In this document: positions 1 to 6,041 of the stretch, one piece after another
Numbering within the stretch: the first letter of the stretch is position 1
Layout: each line of letters starts with the position of its first letter
NCBI GenBank assembly: GCA_033549245.1
Contig: JAWSUW010000141.1
Span: 1 to 9,504, forward strand
Direction of reading: 5' to 3'
Origin: Fusibacter_D sp033549245
Lineage (GTDB): Bacteria; Bacillota; Clostridia; Peptostreptococcales; Acidaminobacteraceae
Length of the DNA: 9,504 nt
Notes under the pieces: model-generated
Seen by the model: only the letters and a program-made list of their open reading frames with translations
Database searches by the model: none
Told to the model about the DNA's origin: nothing
Program-made: the position numbers and the translations under genes

Positions 1-454
1 GTTTCATGTACGCATTTGTCAAAGCAAGCATGCCGGTGGAACTGATGTCTTTTGAAACGAGAGCCCGTTCCGTACCTCGGTATTTAAAGGTATAAGTGTT
101 GAAGACATTTACTCTGAAGGCTTGTCTTCTTTGAACCTTTTGAGGTTCAGATAAAACATCCAGTGATATGATTGATAAATTCTCTTCAACTGACCGTTCT
201 GTGACTTTGCATGAAATGGAAAAGATTCCTTTGTTCTCATCTTTTAATAAAAAGAGAACATCGATGAGATCCCCAGGATGAAAATTATAGACATTGCCAT
301 GTAAAATCGGCGCCACTGCACGGAATTTTCCGTCTTCATAGCCGGTTTCCACAACGGTTTTAAGCAATTTGATATTGGAATTTCCGCTCTCATCTATCTC
401 TTTTACAGAGATCTCGATGGAATGGGCAGGTAATAATAAATTCTTCAGTTCCAT
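1..454 (-). CDS. YcgR-like PilZ domain protein, C-terminus cut by window edge
   Basis: Probable cytoplasmic c-di-GMP receptor of the YcgR/YpfB type. The first 151 codons are visible, and the frame runs open off the left edge. Residues 1 to about 100 form a beta-rich domain like the YcgR N-terminal (PilZN) domain. The PilZ domain follows, with the two c-di-GMP-binding motifs in the right order: RxxxR as RQAFR at residues 110-114, and D/NxSxxG as DISSTG at 136-141. The chosen ATG (454-452) has a GGGGTG ribosome binding site about 6 nt upstream. Proteins of this class typically act as a flagellar brake or otherwise link c-di-GMP to motility; that role is inferred from the family. The flagellar-type promoter elsewhere in the window fits a motile host. 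The C-terminal half of the PilZ barrel lies outside the window. Confidence 0.85.
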   Translation of the reverse strand, partial: MELKNLLLPAHSIEISVKEIDESGNSNIKLLKTVVETGYEDGKFRAVAPILHGNVYNFHPGDLIDVLFLLKDENKGIFSISCKVTERSVEENLSIISLDVLSEPQKVQRRQAFRVNVFNTYTFKYRGTERALVSKDISSTGMLALTNAYMK

Positions 455-482
455 GTTTTCACCCCATAACTATTATATTGTT

Positions 483-491
483 ATTATAACA
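483..491 (-). promoter_or_regulatory. extended -10 promoter for the PilZ gene
   Basis: On the minus strand there is a perfect TATAAT (488-483) preceded by TGT, giving the extended -10 form TGnTATAAT. It would start transcription near 476, about 20 nt before the ATG. No convincing -35 box is seen, as is usual for extended -10 promoters. A second TATAAT lies at 477-472 but would leave almost no room for a leader. Confidence 0.5.
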
Positions 492-797
492 CAAACAAAT
501 GTAAAAAAATGTTTAGTTTTACATACGATTGGGTAATATATGAATATAAATAAACCGTAAGGTTTTTTTATAGATTGGTTGATCGGGACGTCATATATGG
601 GTTTGAGACTCATAGGTTGAAAGAGCAACATCAAGCAAGAAAAATTGTAAGGTTCTTTTCTAATTGTTAAAAATGTTCTGTTAGGAGGAATGCTTATCGC
701 AGTTGAATTTCGTATAACAATTGAATATGGAAAAAATTTACGTGCCGAAACCAGATGAATGGGCTTTCACTTTAAATGAAATAAGTGAGGGTCCATT
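492..797. other. gene-poor intergenic stretch
   Basis: This AT-rich spacer lies upstream of the PilZ gene and downstream of the convergent end of the Nudix gene. It holds a small terminator-like hairpin near 552-569, an orphan AGGAGG at 683-688 that is one base from an ATG (690) opening only 22 codons, and a 24-codon ORF at 727-801. The two short frames next to each other could be the remains of a decayed gene. No riboswitch or tRNA was recognised. Confidence 0.5.
552..569 (+). terminator. weak terminator-like hairpin
   Basis: A 5-bp stem AAACC/GGTTT with loop GTAA runs directly into a T tract (563-569). The stem is short, and no plus-strand gene is visible immediately upstream. It may be a chance structure or may block stray transcription. 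Confidence 0.2.
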
Positions 798-801
798 TTA
801 A
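727..801 (+). CDS. possible 24-residue ORF or gene remnant
   Basis: The ATG at 727 opens 24 codons ending in TAA at 799-801, overlapping the last codons of the convergent Nudix gene. The peptide begins MEKIYVPKPDEWAF and ends EISEGPF. Its mixed, protein-like composition is not typical of random AT-rich sequence. There is no ribosome binding site directly in front; the nearest AGGAGG is about 38 nt upstream. It could be a small protein, the tail of a frameshifted gene, or chance. Confidence 0.2.
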   Translation: MEKIYVPKPDEWAFTLNEISEGPF

Positions 802-1412
802 TTTTTGCCATTGATCAGATTCACAAGGTTAAACACCATACGTGCGGTCAGCCCCCAGATGGTGACAGAATCATAGTTATAAAATACGATTGGATATTGT
901 GTGTTTTTGAAGTTGTAATTTTTGCCGTTTGGAATTGCCTCGAACGGAAAATCGATATCCAAATCGAATTTGGATGAAATCTTGTAGGTTTCCGGTTGTA
1001 CACTCAGCAGATAATCCAGAGGTACTAAAATCAATTCTTCAACTTCGCTGACCGAGTGATGAATGTTCTCGTATACGATTTCAAGAACCCCGACATAACA
1101 ATGGATCAGCATGTCAAAACTCGTCATCACCGAATCGATTTGACCAACCAAGCGGATATGATTTTCGGTAATATTAAGTTCTTCGCATGTTTCTCTAATG
1201 GCAGCTTCTTTTGGACATTCATCCATTTCTACCAGACCTCCTGGAAAACAGATTTCTCCAGGTTGGGAATTTAATGTCAGTGCTCGTTTTTCGAACAATA
1301 GATGCCATGAGTCATTGTGAAGGATCAAGGGGATTAAGACTGATGATTGTTTTTTGACACCGAATTTATTCGCTTTATGTGAACCTATAATTTTTTCAAT
1401 ATTTTTTAGCAT
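798..1412 (-). CDS. Nudix hydrolase, CoA pyrophosphatase-like (NudL/YeaB type)
   Basis: Likely hydrolyses the pyrophosphate bond of coenzyme A or its derivatives to 4'-phosphopantetheine and 3',5'-ADP, in the cytoplasm. The family signature upstream of the Nudix box is present: LLFEKR at residues 38-43, then a short spacer ending in FPGG at 56-59. The Nudix box follows at 59-81, as G59-x5-E65-x7-R73-E74-x2-E77-E78. The metal-binding glutamates are all present. The box departs from consensus at its end, with Asn80 where Gly is usual. The length of 204 aa fits the family. The start is supported by CGAGGA seven bases upstream. The gene stands alone, divergent from the UPF0316-aroF operon. Substrate is inferred from family resemblance; a different nucleoside diphosphate derivative is possible. 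Confidence 0.85.
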   Translation of the reverse strand: MLKNIEKIIGSHKANKFGVKKQSSVLIPLILHNDSWHLLFEKRALTLNSQPGEICFPGGLVEMDECPKEAAIRETCEELNITENHIRLVGQIDSVMTSFDMLIHCYVGVLEIVYENIHHSVSEVEELILVPLDYLLSVQPETYKISSKFDLDIDFPFEAIPNGKNYNFKNTQYPIVFYNYDSVTIWGLTARMVFNLVNLINGKN

Positions 1413-1442
1413 ATGTTTGTCCTCGTTGATTGTAAAATATTA

Positions 1443-1471
1443 ATTATAATATACCATATTGACCCTCAAAA
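1443..1471 (-). promoter_or_regulatory. probable sigma-A promoter for the Nudix gene
   Basis: On the minus strand TATAAT (1448-1443) is perfect. A weak TTTTGA lies 17 bases upstream (1471-1466). The start would fall near 1436, about 24 nt before the ATG. Confidence 0.4.
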
Positions 1472-1501
1472 TGTCAGTTAAATTAAATCATTGTAATTGC
1501 T

Positions 1502-1530
1502 TTTACAAAACCCAATATAATTGATACAAT
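1502..1530 (+). promoter_or_regulatory. sigma-A promoter of the UPF0316-aroF operon
   Basis: TTTACA (1502-1507) and TACAAT (1525-1530) are separated by exactly 17 bases, and each matches five of six consensus positions. Transcription would start near 1537, giving a leader of about 30 nt before the UPF0316 ATG. Another TATAAT at 1516-1521 lacks a well-placed -35. Confidence 0.6.
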
Positions 1531-1567
1531 AGTCTTGATTAAAGAATGGGTAAAGTAGGTGAACACT

Positions 1568-2077
1568 ATGATGTATTTAGGAATTGTGATAGCAAAAATA
1601 TTCGAGGTGTCTTTAGCTACCATCAGAATGGTTCTCATTACAAAAGGAGAGCGTAAAATTGGTGCCATCATCGCTTTTTTTGAGGTTTCGATTTGGTTGG
1701 TTCTTGTCAGCACAGTGTTGGACAACATCATGGAGGATCCTCTCAAAATAGTAGCATACGCGTTTGGTTTTTCTTGCGGTAATTATTTGGGCAGTCTGGT
1801 CGAAGAAAAAATAGGTATTGGATTATCTGAAATGCAAGTGATCGTCAAAGAAGACAAGGGACAAAAGTTGGCGGGCATGTTAAGAGACAAAGGTTATGCT
1901 GTGACAGTCATGCATGGGGAGGGAAAAAATTTCCCAAGAAGTATTCTGTTGATGTACGTACCTAGAAAGAAAATAAAAAGTATCGCAAATGTTGTTAAGA
2001 CCGTAGAAGAAAATGCGGTAGTGACCATATCGGATAAAAAAAGTTTATACGGTGGATTTGGAACATTAAGAAAATAA
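1568..2077 (+). CDS. UPF0316 (DUF5698/DUF2179) membrane protein, YebE-like
   Basis: A 169-residue integral membrane protein of unknown function belonging to the UPF0316 family. Three hydrophobic segments, at about 2-24, 32-52 and 60-78, form the DUF5698 part. A soluble C-terminal domain from about 88 to 165 matches the DUF2179 pattern and ends in a LYGGFG motif typical of the family. The start at 1568 is preferred because AGGTGA lies five bases upstream. The frame also opens with a GTG at 1559, but that codon lies inside this ribosome binding site, so the longer version is unlikely. It is the first gene of an operon with the DAHP synthase 29 bases downstream; a functional link between them is not known. 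Confidence 0.85.
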   Translation: MMYLGIVIAKIFEVSLATIRMVLITKGERKIGAIIAFFEVSIWLVLVSTVLDNIMEDPLKIVAYAFGFSCGNYLGSLVEEKIGIGLSEMQVIVKEDKGQKLAGMLRDKGYAVTVMHGEGKNFPRSILLMYVPRKKIKSIANVVKTVEENAVVTISDKKSLYGGFGTLRK

Positions 2078-2106
2078 TTGTAAAAAGAATAGAAAGAGGC
2101 AATTGG

Positions 2107-2886
2107 ATGAGACTTCTCAAGGAAGGTAACAACGTCGAAGTTGAACCTTATTCGTTTGGGGCTGGAACCCCCATTATTATAGCAGGACCATGTTCGGTGG
2201 AAAGTCGGGAACAGATTATCGAAATTGCAGTTGAGGCGAAAAAAAAGGGAGCGAATATTCTCAGAGGGGGGATCTTCAAACCCAGAACAAGCCCTTATGA
2301 TTTTCAAGGTATTGGTCTCGAAGCACTTGAGTTTATGCTTGAAGCAAAGGCAATAACTGGGATGCCAATTATTACAGAGTTGATGGACACAACTTATCTA
2401 GAGCAATTTGTTGAACATGTTGACATCATTCAAATTGGTTCGAGAAACATGTACAATTACTCATTGCTCAAAGCAGTGGGTGAGACTGGTAAACCGGTAT
2501 TGCTCAAACGGGGATTTAGTGCGACAATCAAAGAATGGGTTTTTGCAGCCGAACACATCGCAAAAGGGGGAAACAATAAAATAATCCTATGCGAAAGAGG
2601 AATCCGCTCATTTGATCCTTATACAAGAAATACGCTGGATTTGTCAGCGGTTCCGATAATGAAAAGAGAGACCGGGCTACCGGTTGTTGTGGACCCAAGC
2701 CATGGAACAGGGATAAGAAGTTTAGTCGGGATCATGTCTATGGCAGCCATTGCGGCAGGTGCTGATGGGTTGATGCTGGAAGCTCATACACATCCTGAAC
2801 TTTCCATATCTGATAAGGAACAAACCATAGATATTGAAGAACTAGGTGAGATTATTACGAATATGAATATAATGATTTCAAAGTAG
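2107..2886 (+). CDS. aroF: 3-deoxy-7-phosphoheptulonate (DAHP) synthase, short class I-beta form
   Basis: Condenses phosphoenolpyruvate with erythrose 4-phosphate to DAHP, the first step of the shikimate pathway, in the cytoplasm. The 259-residue TIM barrel carries the family motifs in order: AGPCSVES (26-33, with metal-ligand Cys29), RGG and KPRTSPYDFQG (53-68), GSRN (111-114), LLKRG (132-136), CERG (162-165), DPSHGTG (196-202, with His199), then Glu225 and Asp236 as the remaining metal ligands. KPRTSPYDFQG separates it from the related KDO8P synthase, which has a different motif here. The protein is core-only: it has neither the N-terminal ferredoxin-like domain nor a fused chorismate mutase, so it has no visible feedback domain. 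AGAGG seven bases upstream supports the start. No other aro gene is in the window. The symbol follows common annotation; aroA or aroG are also used. Confidence 0.93.
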   Translation: MRLLKEGNNVEVEPYSFGAGTPIIIAGPCSVESREQIIEIAVEAKKKGANILRGGIFKPRTSPYDFQGIGLEALEFMLEAKAITGMPIITELMDTTYLEQFVEHVDIIQIGSRNMYNYSLLKAVGETGKPVLLKRGFSATIKEWVFAAEHIAKGGNNKIILCERGIRSFDPYTRNTLDLSAVPIMKRETGLPVVVDPSHGTGIRSLVGIMSMAAIAAGADGLMLEAHTHPELSISDKEQTIDIEELGEIITNMNIMISK

Positions 2887-2888
2887 AA

Positions 2889-3065
2889 CCCAGAGTGCAA
2901 GCACTAGAATTTTCTGAATCATACTGAGACGCTAATAAGTTTCCTTCGGAAACTTACCTACGCGAAAGCCCAGAGTGCAAGCACTAGAATTTTCTGAATC
3001 ATACTGAGACGCTAATAAGTTTCCTTCGGAAACTTACCTACGCGAAAGCCCAGAGTGCAAGCACT
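2889..3065. repeat. tandem array of an exact 80-bp repeat (2 full copies plus 17 bp)
   Basis: Two identical 80-bp units, 2889-2968 and 2969-3048, are followed by the first 17 bp of a third (3049-3065). Each unit begins CCCAGAGTGCAAGCACT. Each also holds a hairpin with a 9-bp perfect stem TAAGTTTCC/GGAAACTTA around TTC, at 2936-2956 and 3016-3036. The first array base is three bases after the aroF stop. The array lies entirely between convergent genes and has no open frame of note. The 17-bp start of the unit is the 5' arm and loop of the terminal hairpin at 3045-3074, so the array repeats one arm of a terminator. The absence of any mismatch between copies suggests a recent duplication. Confidence 0.95.
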
Positions 3066-3074
3066 CTGGGCTTT
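3045..3074. terminator. long perfect hairpin between convergent aroF and hflC
   Basis: A perfect 14-bp inverted repeat, AAAGCCCAGAGTGC and GCACTCTGGGCTTT, is separated by AA. It lies three bases from the hflC stop and downstream of aroF, so it can serve both strands. The T tract after it is short on each side, so a role in protecting mRNA 3' ends is also possible. Only the last repeat copy has the complete 3' arm; earlier copies keep only the inner five base pairs. Confidence 0.7.
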
Positions 3075-3077
3075 ATA

Positions 3078-4097
3078 TTATTGACCATTTGAAAAGAAAT
3101 TGAGATAAGAGTTGTTTTTATCCAGATACAGAACAGTGTCAGCATCGAAAGTCTCTTCATAAGATTTCAATGTTCTCCAGAACTCGTAGAACTCAGGATC
3201 TTTTGTAAAACCACTTGCATAGACTTCCAGAGCTGTTGCATCGGCTTCACCACGAATTGTCTCTGACTCTTCAATGGCATTCGCTTTGATTTGAGCGACA
3301 TTTCTATCTGTGTCGGCAACGGTGTTTTGATAGATTTCCAGACCTTCCGATCTGATTTGCTGTGCTATGGCTTCACGTTCTGCAACCATCTTCTTATATG
3401 TGGACTCAATATTCGATGGAGGTAAAATCGTTCTATAGATATCGATATCCACAAGCATGATGCCTTGTGAAGCCAAATTTACATTGAGTTCATCTTTTGC
3501 AGTAGCCAAAACACTTTCAAGTGTTTCTTTATTCGCTAAGAATTGTAAACTCATCAAACTATTGATTTTCTCAATGACAACAGCGTATGTGATTTCATCA
3601 ATTTTGGAATTGGCTCTTGTGATGGTACCAAGAGAAGTTCTGAATACACCAGGATGGATGATTTTCCATTGGGCATACATATTGATTTCATATTTGATTT
3701 TATCTTGGGTGTTGATTTTTGCAGTATTGGATATATAAGTGATGATTTTGCTTGTGTCTTTCTCAACTGTAGTGATGAAAGGAATTTTGAATTTCAGTCC
3801 TTTTGTAGTATCAACAACGACATCTTTGAATCTTGGATCACGTTCATTTTGCTTCTGTGCCTCAACATTTGTGGCATCAACAATGATTTTCTTGATTTCA
3901 CCAAGTTCTCTGACTGTTGCAACTTCGTCTTCTTTGACGATATAAAAGGAATTGCTGAGCAATATGCCTATGAGAATGACAACAAATAATAGTCCCACAA
4001 AGCGCATATTCTTTTTGATTTCTGTTTTTGCATGGGTATAGTTTTGCTCAAAAGCTTCTTTGGCTTCTTGTCTGTTTTCGCCTTGATTGATGTTCAT
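3078..4097 (-). CDS. hflC: HflC-like SPFH protein
   Basis: Membrane-anchored SPFH/prohibitin-family protein, expected to form a hetero-oligomeric ring with HflK. In studied bacteria that complex surrounds and modulates the protease FtsH; FtsH is not encoded here. The 339-residue product has one transmembrane helix at about 32-50, the SPFH domain from about 54 to 240, then a charged helical region. The HflC-type end RGEADATALEVYASGF (282-297), followed by KDPEFYEFWRTLKSYE, is well conserved. The start at 4097 is chosen because AGGAGGT lies seven bases upstream; the frame is open further upstream to 4151 but those codons overlap hflK and lack this site. An unusual point is the roughly 30-residue charged tail before the membrane helix, where HflC normally starts almost directly with the helix. 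Confidence 0.88.
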   Translation of the reverse strand: MNINQGENRQEAKEAFEQNYTHAKTEIKKNMRFVGLLFVVILIGILLSNSFYIVKEDEVATVRELGEIKKIIVDATNVEAQKQNERDPRFKDVVVDTTKGLKFKIPFITTVEKDTSKIITYISNTAKINTQDKIKYEINMYAQWKIIHPGVFRTSLGTITRANSKIDEITYAVVIEKINSLMSLQFLANKETLESVLATAKDELNVNLASQGIMLVDIDIYRTILPPSNIESTYKKMVAEREAIAQQIRSEGLEIYQNTVADTDRNVAQIKANAIEESETIRGEADATALEVYASGFTKDPEFYEFWRTLKSYEETFDADTVLYLDKNNSYLNFFSNGQ

Positions 4098-4098
4098 T

Positions 4099-5034
4099 TT
4101 ATTGACCTCCTTTGATGTCGAGTGGCAAGAATTTAAGGACATCATCACCATTCAGGTCAATAATGTACTTTTCCTTGGCGACGGAAAGGATTTTTTCCAT
4201 GGTTTCGATGTAAAGTCTGGTTTTTGTGACATCCTGTGAAAGGACATATTTATCGTATACTTGATTGAAGTTGACAACATCACCTTTTGCTTGTGCGACT
4301 TTCTCAGCCTTGTATGATTCAGCTTGTTGAATCATCTGATAAGCTTCTGCTCTTGCTTTAGGTAACATCTCATTTGAATATTTCTCTGCTTGTGATCTGT
4401 ATGAGTCTTTTTCATTGCTTGCGATATTGACATCATCGTATGCATACTGAACATCTTCTGGTAATAAAACGTCAGTCAATCTGACTTCAGCAATTGAAAT
4501 TCCAAGATCATAGGCTGCGAGTTTTCTTGAAAGGTCAGGGATGATCTCTTTTGCGATACTGTCTTTGTTGATCAGTGCGTTATCAAGATCCTGATTTTGA
4601 ATATTGCTTCTGAGCACGCTTTCAAATGCGAGACGAATAGTACCTTCCTGATCATCTACATTATAGATGTAGGCAGCTGGATCGGTTATTCTAAACTGGA
4701 TGACCGCCCCGATATTGATCAGGTAAGAGCCGCTTGTGAGTACTATGGCTTCACTTTCGACATCTTGGTAAGTCGCTGCTTGAGTTGCTGTTGGTGCAGT
4801 TTCTGGACGATAGCCATACTGTAGTGAGATGATCTCATTGGTGTTCACAATTAAAATTTCGTCCACGAAAGGCAATTTAAAGTGAAGTCCAGCCTCCGTA
4901 TTGACGCGGTGCAATTTTCCAAATCTTTCAATTACCGCTTCTTCTGCATTATCAAGTGTATAATAGCTGCTCATGACCGCAAGGGCTATTATGATAATGA
5001 TGGGAATCAGCAGTAGGAATTTCTTTGATTTCAT
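4099..5034 (-). CDS. hflK: HflK-like SPFH protein
   Basis: Partner of HflC in the membrane-anchored SPFH complex that in other bacteria regulates FtsH-dependent proteolysis. The 311-residue protein has an N-terminal transmembrane helix (about 5-23), then the SPFH signature EEAVIERFGK (31-40) and GLHFKLPF (49-56). The domain continues to about 215, and a charged coiled-coil-like stretch (AEKYSNEMLPKARAEAY and following) precedes the conserved ETMEKIL segment. It lacks the glycine-rich N-terminal tail of proteobacterial HflK. AGGAGG six to seven bases upstream supports the start. The stop codon is one base from the hflC ATG, and the last codons (GGA GGT) supply the hflC ribosome binding site, so the two genes are likely translationally coupled. 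The assignment to HflK rather than generic SPFH rests on gene order and the C-terminal motif. Confidence 0.87.
   Translation of the reverse strand: MKSKKFLLLIPIIIIIALAVMSSYYTLDNAEEAVIERFGKLHRVNTEAGLHFKLPFVDEILIVNTNEIISLQYGYRPETAPTATQAATYQDVESEAIVLTSGSYLINIGAVIQFRITDPAAYIYNVDDQEGTIRLAFESVLRSNIQNQDLDNALINKDSIAKEIIPDLSRKLAAYDLGISIAEVRLTDVLLPEDVQYAYDDVNIASNEKDSYRSQAEKYSNEMLPKARAEAYQMIQQAESYKAEKVAQAKGDVVNFNQVYDKYVLSQDVTKTRLYIETMEKILSVAKEKYIIDLNGDDVLKFLPLDIKGGQ
4105..4111 (-). promoter_or_regulatory. hflC ribosome binding site inside hflK
   Basis: AGGAGGT on the minus strand lies within the final sense codons of hflK (AAA GGA GGT CAA TAA), seven bases before the hflC ATG. It fixes the hflC start and implies coupling of the two proteins' synthesis. 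Confidence 0.8.
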
Positions 5035-5082
5035 GTTTTATCCTCCTGTTTGTCTGGTTATCATTTCAATGTTTCTATTAAT

Positions 5083-5111
5083 ATAATATGCTTTTAATGG
5101 TTAAAATACAA
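5083..5111 (-). promoter_or_regulatory. probable hflKC promoter
   Basis: On the minus strand TATTAT (5088-5083) has TTGTAT 17 bases upstream (5111-5106). The -35 is weak. The start would be near 5076, giving a leader of about 40 nt before hflK. No clear promoter for the divergent YihY gene was seen in the same spacer. Confidence 0.35.
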
Positions 5112-5191
5112 CTTAACATTTGATTAAAAAAAACGTAAGATAAAAGTAAGGGCATTAAATAAGTATTAAATACATTGATTGGAGCGATTAA

Positions 5192-6019
5192 ATGTTAAAA
5201 AATATGTTGGACTACCTACAAAAATTACAAAATAGAATAAAAAAGCATCAAATAGCGGCATATAGTGGACAAATGGCGTACTTTTTCATGCTATCCATAT
5301 TTCCATTGCTCATTTTCGTTTTCACCATCATCTCAAAACTTAATTTAAATTTTGATTTTGCATATGAGGCACTCCAAAGTTTTTTGCCTCCAAACATCAG
5401 CAGTCTAATCACGGATTTCATAGAAAATACGATATATGTTGAAGGCAACGCTGTATTATCCATTTCCGGAATTGTGACACTCTATTCCGCATCAAGAGCG
5501 GTTAGTGCCCTTCAAAGAGCGATCAATACAGCATATGGTATTGAACAGAAAGGGAATTTTATTCTCAACAAACTCTCAGGAATGATGTTCACTCTCATGT
5601 TTGTTGCGCTTATCGTAGTTTCGGTGACGATTCCAAATGTAGGAAGTAGGATTGCCATGTGGATGACCGACTTTTTTGATTTCACAATTGAGGAGCAATG
5701 GATCACCATGTTTTATTGGATTAGAAATCTCATTCTTCCTGCAGTTTATATTCTCGTATTTGGGTCCATTTATACGGTGCTGCCCAATAAGAAAATGCAT
5801 CTCGAGGAAACATATAAAGGGTCAATATTTGCGATTACAGGTTCACTTGTCACCAACTGGATCTTTTCAACAGTCGTTGTTAAATTGACCGATTATTCCA
5901 TACTTTATGGATCCTTGTCCGCCATTATTGCTTTCATGATCTGGTTGTATGCACTTGGAACCATTATTATGATAGGAGCAGAAATCAATGCCATTGAAAT
6001 TGAGCACATAAAAAAATAG
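5192..6019 (+). CDS. YihY/BrkB-family inner membrane protein
   Basis: A 275-residue polytopic membrane protein of the YihY/virulence factor BrkB family, once misnamed RNase BN. Function is unproven; a transport role has been proposed for some relatives. Hydrophobic segments lie at about 27-48, 86-104, 130-148, 176-196, 212-232 and 240-264, matching the six-helix family pattern. Family signatures include the AAYSGQMAYFFMLSIFPLL region (22-40), SRAVSALQRAIN (101-112) and the end motif YGSLSAIIAFMIWLY (239-253), followed by GAEINA. The length fits the family. GGAG seven bases upstream supports the ATG. It is transcribed alone, divergent from hflKC, and its stop codon lies inside the stem of the downstream terminator. 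Confidence 0.9.
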   Translation: MLKNMLDYLQKLQNRIKKHQIAAYSGQMAYFFMLSIFPLLIFVFTIISKLNLNFDFAYEALQSFLPPNISSLITDFIENTIYVEGNAVLSISGIVTLYSASRAVSALQRAINTAYGIEQKGNFILNKLSGMMFTLMFVALIVVSVTIPNVGSRIAMWMTDFFDFTIEEQWITMFYWIRNLILPAVYILVFGSIYTVLPNKKMHLEETYKGSIFAITGSLVTNWIFSTVVVKLTDYSILYGSLSAIIAFMIWLYALGTIIMIGAEINAIEIEHIKK

Positions 6020-6038
6020 AGGAGCGATCCTCTATTTT
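6013..6038. terminator. bidirectional rho-independent terminator
   Basis: An 11-bp perfect stem AAAATAGAGGA/TCCTCTATTTT surrounds loop GCGA. On the minus strand it ends in a run of seven T, giving a strong terminator for the FliD-like gene. On the plus strand a run of four T follows, serving the YihY gene, whose TAG stop (6017-6019) sits in the stem. Confidence 0.88.
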
Positions 6039-6041
6039 AAT

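Noticed and set aside
473..613. 46-codon minus-strand ORF in the spacer upstream of the PilZ gene
   Set aside because: It has no ribosome binding site, runs through the PilZ promoter and is Ile/Phe/Lys-rich as expected of AT-rich noncoding DNA.
1559..1567. GTG start for the UPF0316 gene
   Set aside because: The GTG is part of the AGGTGA ribosome binding site that serves the ATG at 1568.
1894..2307. 137-codon minus-strand ORF across the UPF0316-aroF junction
   Set aside because: It is antisense to two well-supported genes and has no recognisable family.
2107..2886. KDO8P synthase instead of DAHP synthase
   Set aside because: The motif KPRTSPYDFQG and overall pattern are those of DAHP synthases; KDO8P synthases carry a different KANRTS-type motif at this position.
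2889..3065. CRISPR array
   Set aside because: The 80-bp units are identical throughout, with no variable spacers and only two complete copies. This is a tandem duplication.
4098..4151. Longer N-terminus for HflC starting at 4151
   Set aside because: The extra 18 codons overlap hflK, and the strong AGGAGGT is placed for the ATG at 4097.
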